In this document: piece by piece, positions 58,758 to 64,000 of the stretch
Position numbering within the stretch: position 1 is the stretch's first letter
Layout: each line of letters begins with the position of its first letter
NCBI RefSeq assembly: GCF_000527095.1
Contig: NZ_AZUN01000001.1
Span: 3,113,501-3,177,500 of the forward strand
Source: Methylomicrobium lacus LW14
GTDB lineage: Bacteria > Pseudomonadota > Gammaproteobacteria > Methylococcales > Methylomonadaceae
Reading direction: 5' to 3'
Length of the DNA: 64,000 nucleotides
Position numbers and translations under genes: made by a program
The notes under the pieces: model-generated
Told to the model about the DNA's origin: nothing
What the model saw: the letters and a program-made list of their open reading frames with translations, nothing else
Databases searched by the model: none

Positions 58758-60716
58758 ATGCATAAATACCTCACATTCTGCACTTACCTGTGGCTGGTTT
58801 CCGCTTCCGTGTTTGCCGGCGGGCCTCAGCCCGCGATCGTCAATGGTACGACGACCCAGGATGAGCCTACGACCGGCGCGCTGCTGTTATCGATCAGGCC
58901 TGGCGCGTCGCCGCCGGTTTATGTGGGCCTCTGTTCGGGCACGATGATAGGCTGCAGCAGTTTTTTGACCGCCGCGCATTGCGTATGCAAGAATTCGGAA
59001 GCATTATCCAATAATTCTTTGCAGACCTGTGATACGAGGTCTGCGGCCGATTTGCAGGTCTATCTGCAAAACGGCGGCATTCACCAGGTTTCCGCGATCA
59101 GTGTGCATCCCTCCTTCAAATTCGGCGTGGCTTCCGATGTGGCGGTGCTGACGTTGGCGGCGCCGGTGCAGGGTATTCCTCCGATGGCGATCAACAGTAC
59201 GGTTACGCCGCCTATCGGTACGCCCGGCATCATTGCCGGTTTCGGGGTGACATCCGCGACGGCCGAGGATTTTGGGGTAAAACGCACGGGCAATATCGCT
59301 ACCGCCAATTGTGCGGATGCAAACGCCGAGCCCCCCATACCGCAACCCGCGAATATTTGCTGGCAGTATCTGGGGAACTCGGAGGGAACGGATTCGAATA
59401 TTTGTTTCGGCGATTCGGGCGGGCCGTTGTTCATTGACCAGGGCTTCAAGCGGGTCGTCGCCGGCGTATCTTCGGGGGTTTTCGATAATTGCCAGGCGAA
59501 CAGCTTTTCATTTGACACCAATGTCTATCAAAATCGCAGTTATATAACATCCAACATTGCCCGCTCCCTGGACGAGACGGGCAGGTGCCGCATCGACATC
59601 AGAAAGCGGATTAAAACCTATGCCAATAGCGTCTATAACGCGAAAAAACAATGCCTCGCCGCCGCCTTGGCCGGCAAGACGCTGCTCGGAAATTGCCTGA
59701 ACGAGAAGGCGGCGAAGAAAATCGACAAGGCGGTAAAGGCGCTTGCCGCGGAAAAACTCGCGAAGCGCTGCCCGCTTGAAGTGATTGAGAATAGCGCGCT
59801 CGGCGGCAAATGCGCTGGCGCGGCTAATCCCGATGAGCTCAGGCAGTGTATTGTCGATGCGGGAAATGAAGCGGTATCCCGGATGCTCGATGCGCAATAC
59901 GCCGACGCGGAAGCCGACTCTCCTCTCGCCGACAAGGTATTGGCAAAATGCCAAAAGACGATCGGCAGTGCCGCGAAAAGTTACCTTTTCAAAAGCCTGA
60001 ATGCGCTGAATCAATGTGAGGCTAAGACCGATAAAGCCCTAACGAACGTTTCCGCTTGCCCTTTGCCGGCAACGCTAGACAGCCTGGATAAGTATGCGGC
60101 CAGTCTGCACAAGAAAATCCTTAAGGCGTGTCCTGAGGGGGCCGTCGAAGGCTTGATCGCGGGCGGCGATCGGTTCGGCGCCAGCTGTGATGATCCGGCG
60201 CTGGATGCGGCCGGGGTGGCTGCCTGCGAAAAAACCGAGCACGACCAAGTCGCCAAGGCTTTGGCTGATCTGGCGCCCGGAAGGATCAGCGCCTTCAATG
60301 CGGAAAGCTGCGGATTCGTATCGCAAGTCGGCGATGCCGATACGGCAATCGTCCAACAAACCCGCGCTAACGGAGAGGCGGTGCCGGATGTGAGCGACGT
60401 TCTGCTGCACAAGATTGACGTACCGGAAGGCGTCCGTTTCCTGCGGGTCACCTTGAATGGCCAGGAAACGCTTCTTTCCAGGCTGTTCGGCACGATAGAC
60501 AACAGTCTCGATTTGTACCTCAGATATCAAGAGACGCCGAGCGTAGATCCCACGGCGGCGAATAATGCCGCCTCAATCAATACGGGGGCCTTCGAGGCGC
60601 TGCAAGTAAAAAATCCGGCGCCCGGCGAATGGCGCGTGTTGGTCCATGATGCGGGAGAGGAGAAGAATAAGCCTTACCAGTTGACCGTCACGATGATCAA
60701 GCCAAAAACGAATTAA
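58758..60716 (+). CDS. Secreted trypsin-like serine protease with C-terminal PPC-like domain
   Basis: A 652-residue exported protein. The signal peptide ends about FAGG; PAIVNGTTTQDEP is the activation-site-like start of the protease. The triad is complete: His74 (TAAHC), Asp127 (SDVAVLTL) and Ser220 (GDSGGP). Residues about 285-540 form a cysteine- and lysine-rich helical region with spaced pairs of Cys that I cannot name. The last 110 residues resemble a prepeptidase C-terminal (PPC) beta-domain (RFLRVTLNGQE, LDLYLRYQ, GEWRVLVHDAGE). It is probably periplasmic or extracellular. It stands alone between ntrX and pyk. Confidence 0.9.
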   Translation: MHKYLTFCTYLWLVSASVFAGGPQPAIVNGTTTQDEPTTGALLLSIRPGASPPVYVGLCSGTMIGCSSFLTAAHCVCKNSEALSNNSLQTCDTRSAADLQVYLQNGGIHQVSAISVHPSFKFGVASDVAVLTLAAPVQGIPPMAINSTVTPPIGTPGIIAGFGVTSATAEDFGVKRTGNIATANCADANAEPPIPQPANICWQYLGNSEGTDSNICFGDSGGPLFIDQGFKRVVAGVSSGVFDNCQANSFSFDTNVYQNRSYITSNIARSLDETGRCRIDIRKRIKTYANSVYNAKKQCLAAALAGKTLLGNCLNEKAAKKIDKAVKALAAEKLAKRCPLEVIENSALGGKCAGAANPDELRQCIVDAGNEAVSRMLDAQYADAEADSPLADKVLAKCQKTIGSAAKSYLFKSLNALNQCEAKTDKALTNVSACPLPATLDSLDKYAASLHKKILKACPEGAVEGLIAGGDRFGASCDDPALDAAGVAACEKTEHDQVAKALADLAPGRISAFNAESCGFVSQVGDADTAIVQQTRANGEAVPDVSDVLLHKIDVPEGVRFLRVTLNGQETLLSRLFGTIDNSLDLYLRYQETPSVDPTAANNAASINTGAFEALQVKNPAPGEWRVLVHDAGEEKNKPYQLTVTMIKPKTN

Positions 60717-60759
60717 CTAAAGGCGGGGAGCCTTTCTTGCGGGGAAAAATCGGCGAGAG

Positions 60760-60786
60760 TTCGCCTCCGGAGCGTCCGGAGGCGAA
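60760..60786 (-). terminator. Stem-loop after pyk
   Basis: A perfect 12-bp stem TTCGCCTCCGGA / TCCGGAGGCGAA with a 3-base loop lies just downstream of the pyk stop and between the converging protease gene. On the minus strand an ATTTTTCC run follows 10 bases later, so it is an imperfect intrinsic terminator. It may serve both genes. Confidence 0.6.
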
Positions 60787-60797
60787 AGGATCGAGCT

Positions 60798-62243
60798 TTA
60801 AGGCGTGAGGCCTTGACCTACCACAATCACCTTCAGCGTATTGGTGCCGCCTTCGACGCCATTCAAGTCGCCTTTGGTGATGATGAACTTGTCGCCATCT
60901 TTGGCTTTATTCCATTTGCGCAGTTTCTTGACGATGCTTCGATTTACTTCGGCATGGTCCTGATTCAGCTCCAGCGGGAAATAGATCGGGAATACGCCGC
61001 GGTACAAGGTTACCTTGCCCAGGGTTTTTTCCAGACGGCTCATCGCGAAGATCGGAATGCCGGAACTGATCCGCGACATCCACAGCGGCGTTGCGCCCGA
61101 TTCGGTCAGTGCAACGATGCCTTTGATCTGGGTATGGTTCGCCATGTACATCGCAGACATCGCGATCGCTTCGTCGTCACGCTCGAACTGGATCTTGATC
61201 CGGTGATCGGACTCGCGCATGCTTGGCTGCTTTTCCGCTTCGACGCAGATTCGGTGCATCGCTTCGACCGCCTTGACCGGGTATTTGCCCGAAGCGGTTT
61301 CCGCTGACAGCATGATCGCATCGGTGCCGTCGAACACCGCATTCGCGACGTCCAAGACTTCCGCGCGGGTCGGAATCGGATTGTCGATCATCGATTCCAT
61401 CATCTGCGTTGCGGTGATCACGACCCGGTTCAATTCGCGGGAGCGCTTGATCAGTTTCTTCTGTACCGCCGGCAGATTCGCATCGCCGATCTCGACGCCG
61501 AGATCGCCGCGCGCGACCATGATCACGTCGGACGCCAGGATGATTTCATCCATCACGTCCAGCGCTTCGGCGCGTTCGACCTTCGCGACGATGCCCGCGT
61601 AGCAGCCTTCGGCTTCGAGCAGGCGGCGCGCTTCGTGCAGGTCTTCCCCGCAGCGCGGGAACGACACCGCGACGAAATCGCATTGGATCTTCGCGATCGT
61701 CTTGATGTCTTCCTTGTCCTTGTCGGTCAAGGCCGCCGCCGACAGGCCGCCGCCTTGCAGGTTGATGCCCTTGTTGTTGGACAAATAACCGCCGACCGCG
61801 ACCTTGCAGTTCACGCGCGTGTTATTCTCGACATTGACCACGTCCAGCACGATGCGGCCGTCATCCAGCAGCAGGCGGCTGCCGGGTTTGACTTCCTTCG
61901 CCAACGGTTCGTAGCTGATGCCGACCTGAGTTTCGTCGCCGTCAAGCTTGCCGAGGTTGATATCCAGCGCGAAGTCCTGGCCTTCGTTCAAAGACACCTT
62001 GGTGTCCTTGAAGCGCTCGATACGAATCTTGGGGCCTTGCAGATCGCCCAGAATGCCGACGCGACGGCCGGTTTTCTTGCTCAGCTCTCTGACCCGCTCC
62101 GCGCGCAGGATATGATCTTCGGCGGAACCGTGCGAAAAATTCATCCGCACCACGTCGATGCCGGCTTCAAATAACCCCTCCAGCACACCGGGTTTATCGG
62201 TGGCAGGTCCGAGGGTCGCTAATATTTTGGTTCTTCTTAACAT
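60798..62243 (-). CDS. pyk: Pyruvate kinase
   Basis: A 481-residue enzyme starting MLRRTKILATLGPATDKPGV with VRMNFSHGSAEDH, GDLQGPKIRI, VARGDLGVEIG (ADP/metal region), VITATQMMESMIDNPIPTRAE and VFDGTDAIMLSAETASGKYP. The signature matches type II PykA-like enzymes. It makes pyruvate and ATP from PEP. It lies 15 bases downstream of gap in a two-gene glycolytic unit. Confidence 0.97.
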   Translation of the reverse strand: MLRRTKILATLGPATDKPGVLEGLFEAGIDVVRMNFSHGSAEDHILRAERVRELSKKTGRRVGILGDLQGPKIRIERFKDTKVSLNEGQDFALDINLGKLDGDETQVGISYEPLAKEVKPGSRLLLDDGRIVLDVVNVENNTRVNCKVAVGGYLSNNKGINLQGGGLSAAALTDKDKEDIKTIAKIQCDFVAVSFPRCGEDLHEARRLLEAEGCYAGIVAKVERAEALDVMDEIILASDVIMVARGDLGVEIGDANLPAVQKKLIKRSRELNRVVITATQMMESMIDNPIPTRAEVLDVANAVFDGTDAIMLSAETASGKYPVKAVEAMHRICVEAEKQPSMRESDHRIKIQFERDDEAIAMSAMYMANHTQIKGIVALTESGATPLWMSRISSGIPIFAMSRLEKTLGKVTLYRGVFPIYFPLELNQDHAEVNRSIVKKLRKWNKAKDGDKFIITKGDLNGVEGGTNTLKVIVVGQGLTP

Positions 62244-62258
62244 TCGATGAATAATGAC

Positions 62259-63272
62259 TTATTGAGCGTTGACTAAGGCAACGGTGGTATCCAGCATCCG
62301 GTTCGAGAAACCCCATTCGTTGTCATACCAGGACAACACCTTCACGAAGTCGCCGTCTACCACATAAGTCGAAGGGGCTTCGAAGATCGAAGAAGCCGGA
62401 TTGTGGTTGAAGTCGGTCGAAACCAGCGGCAGGTCGTTGATCACCAGAATGCCTTTCAACGGGCCTTCGGAGGCGGCGGTCAAAACCGCGGTGATTTCTT
62501 CCTTGCTGGTCGCTCTCTTCGCTTTGAACACCAGGTCGACGACCGAGACGTTGATGGTCGGAACGCGCATCGCGAAACCGTCCAGCTTGCCTTTCAGTTC
62601 CGGCAATACCAAGCCGACCGCGGCAGCCGCGCCGGTTTTGGTCGGGATCATCGATTGGGTCGCGGAACGCGCGCGGCGCAGGTCGCTGTGGTAAACGTCG
62701 GTCAGAACCTGGTCGTTGGTGTAAGAGTGAATCGTGGTCATCAAGCCGTGCTCGATACCGATCGCGTCATGCAGAGGCTTGACCAAAGGCGCCAAGCAGT
62801 TGGTGGTGCAGGATGCATTCGAAATGACGGTGTCGGACGCTTTCAGGGTCTTGTGGTTGACGCCGAAAACGATCGTCGCATCGACATCGTTGCCGCCTGG
62901 AGCGGAGATGATGACTTTTTTCGCGCCCGCAGTGATGTGCGCGGAAGCTTTCGCCTTGCTGGTGAACAAGCCGGTGCATTCGTGCACGACGTCGATGCCC
63001 AGTTCGCCCCAAGGCAGCTTGGATGGATCGCGTTCGGAGAAGACTCGGATTCTGTCGCCGTTGATCACGATGTAGTCGCCGTCAACGCTGACTTCGAAAG
63101 GAAATTTGCCGTGAACCGAGTCGTATTTGGTCAAATGGGCATTGGTGTTGCTGTCGCCCAGGTCGTTGATCGCGACGACTTGAATTTCATTGGTGCGGCC
63201 TGATTCATAGAGCGCGCGGATCACATTGCGGCCGATCCGGCCATAACCATTGATTGCAACTTTAATTGCCAT
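62259..63272 (-). CDS. gap: Glyceraldehyde-3-phosphate dehydrogenase
   Basis: A 337-residue GAPDH with NAD-binding INGYGRIGRNVIRALYE, catalytic-cysteine motif SNASCTTNCLAPL and NDQVLTDVYHSDLRRARSA. It catalyses the phosphorylating oxidation in glycolysis and the Calvin cycle. The second position of the P-loop-like region (NDLGDSNTNAHLTKYDS) could indicate preference between NAD and NADP, which I cannot decide by eye. pyk follows. Confidence 0.97.
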   Translation of the reverse strand: MAIKVAINGYGRIGRNVIRALYESGRTNEIQVVAINDLGDSNTNAHLTKYDSVHGKFPFEVSVDGDYIVINGDRIRVFSERDPSKLPWGELGIDVVHECTGLFTSKAKASAHITAGAKKVIISAPGGNDVDATIVFGVNHKTLKASDTVISNASCTTNCLAPLVKPLHDAIGIEHGLMTTIHSYTNDQVLTDVYHSDLRRARSATQSMIPTKTGAAAAVGLVLPELKGKLDGFAMRVPTINVSVVDLVFKAKRATSKEEITAVLTAASEGPLKGILVINDLPLVSTDFNHNPASSIFEAPSTYVVDGDFVKVLSWYDNEWGFSNRMLDTTVALVNAQ

Positions 63273-63554
63273 TGAGTCTCTCCAGAGTGATGAGTATGAA
63301 AAACCAACTGTATTGAGGGGTTGTCGAACTACCCCAAAATCCTGTTACTATACCAAAAATCAAGGGGATTCGTCTATTGACGACGGCACGAAATTTATAA
63401 CGGAGTACTTAAAAACACAAGGCGCCTTGTTTGCGGTGCGTAAAGGCCAAGTTTGAACCCATTGCGCTATGAAATTTTTCGTGCCTTTCGTGTTTTTCGT
63501 GGACAATGCACAACATCAGGTTTTCATTCAGACTTACCCTGATATCCCTGGCGT
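63273..63554. other. Intergenic region with near-identical TTCGTG repeats
   Basis: No gene is convincing. The stretch 63475-63505 has three close copies of TTTCGTG (TTTTTCGTGCCTTTCGTGTT, then TTTCGTGG). The promoter of gap must lie at its left end on the minus strand. Two short ORFs overlap the repeats. Confidence 0.3.
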
Positions 63555-64000
63555 TTACCGGAAGATGGCATTGATAAAGCGGGCAATGCGTTCGATTTCT
63601 TCGATGCATACCGAATGGTCCATCATGAAGTCGCACCATTCGACCGGATAGCCCCAGGCCAGCAGTTGATCGCTGGTTTTCTTGCCCAGTTCGACCGCAA
63701 CGACCGAATCGAGGATGCCGTGCGCGATCAAGACCGGCACATCCTGATTGGCGGCGGAGCGAGCGGTATCCATTTGTCCGAGGGTCGGCAGAAAGGTCGA
63801 CAGCGCCACGATGCCGGCCAATTTTCGTGAATGGCAGAGGCCGGCATGCAGAGCGATCGAGCCGCCCTGCGAAAAACCGGCCAACAGGATATGTTCCGGG
63901 GGGATGCCCTTGGCGATTTCAGCCTCGATCAGCTGTTCGATGGCTTGGCTGGAATCATAAATGCCGGCAACATCCGCCTTTAAATCGCGGGAGAGTTCGA
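63555..64000 (-). CDS. Carboxylesterase/phospholipase, C-terminal part (cut by right edge)
   Basis: The frame is open to the window edge and reads DLKADVAGIYDSSQAIEQLI and then HILLAGFSQGGSIALHAGL, the nucleophile elbow GFSQGG of the EstB/acyl-protein-thioesterase group of alpha/beta hydrolases. The last catalytic residues follow: Asp in VPVLIAHGILDSVVAVELG and His in DFMMDHSVCIEEI. A start at 63884 would remove the strands before the elbow, so the gene almost certainly continues beyond 64000. The substrate is unknown. Confidence 0.9.
   Translation of the reverse strand, partial: ELSRDLKADVAGIYDSSQAIEQLIEAEIAKGIPPEHILLAGFSQGGSIALHAGLCHSRKLAGIVALSTFLPTLGQMDTARSAANQDVPVLIAHGILDSVVAVELGKKTSDQLLAWGYPVEWCDFMMDHSVCIEEIERIARFINAIFR

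Overview
The window is chromosomal DNA of a gammaproteobacterium with moderately high GC (estimated by eye, not computed). Conserved neighbourhoods (murA-mla, kdsD-kdsC-lptCAB-rpoN-hpf-rapZ, nrdR-rib-nusB-thiL-pgpA, topA-smg-dprA next to def-fmt-rsmB, ntrYX, pyk-gap) are typical of that class. My impression is a Methylococcales-like (methanotroph) lineage, but no methane-oxidation gene lies here, so this is only an inference. I saw no rRNA, tRNA, IS element, prophage or CRISPR array.

Layout. 1-7.2 kb: the start of efp (left edge) diverges from epmB, the EF-P lysylation enzyme. Then come a large RTX-type secreted protein, thiC with a TPP riboswitch, and a YoeB-like toxin-antitoxin pair. 7.3-13 kb: a leftward operon mlaF-mlaE-mlaD-mlaB-murA-hisG-hisD, which lacks mlaC. 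13.2-19.3 kb: the rightward LPS and sigma-54 cluster kdsD-kdsC-lptC-lptA-lptB-rpoN-hpf-rapZ, without ptsN. 19.3-23.8 kb: leftward Mut7-C RNase-type protein, response regulator, PepSY protein, S49 peptidase, HAD phosphatase and RluC-type pseudouridine synthase. 23.8-28.8 kb: rne with a long leader and an unusual arginine/glutamate/glutamine hexapeptide repeat, then a three-lipoprotein CsgG/DUF4810/DUF799 operon.

28.9-34.2 kb is accessory-like: a DUF4411 PIN toxin with an XRE-ImmA partner, an aldehyde dehydrogenase, a yeast-type cytosine deaminase and a beta-CASP metallo-hydrolase. 34.2-41.1 kb: ugpQ, pgpA, thiL, nusB, ribH, a RibBA with a degenerate RibA half, ribE, ribD and nrdR, all leftward. 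41.1-45.5 kb: an intergenic region with a cluster of DnaA-box-like sites, then a very large flavin/iron-sulfur oxidoreductase that looks like a one-chain version of the NfnB and NfnA subunits with an extra N-terminal domain. 45.9-51.6 kb: a small PA3496-like protein, grxC, topA, smg, dprA and a LysM protein. 51.7-58.5 kb: def-fmt-rsmB-DUF4390-ntrY-ntrX. 58.7-64 kb: a secreted trypsin-like protease, pyk, gap and the C-terminal part of an esterase cut by the right edge.

Main points for follow-up: the Nfn-like fusion protein, the DnaA-box cluster beside it, an NtrX that lacks the sigma-54 contact loop and the Walker B aspartate, the Mla operon without its periplasmic carrier, the RibBX-like enzyme and the XRE-ImmA/DUF4411 module.
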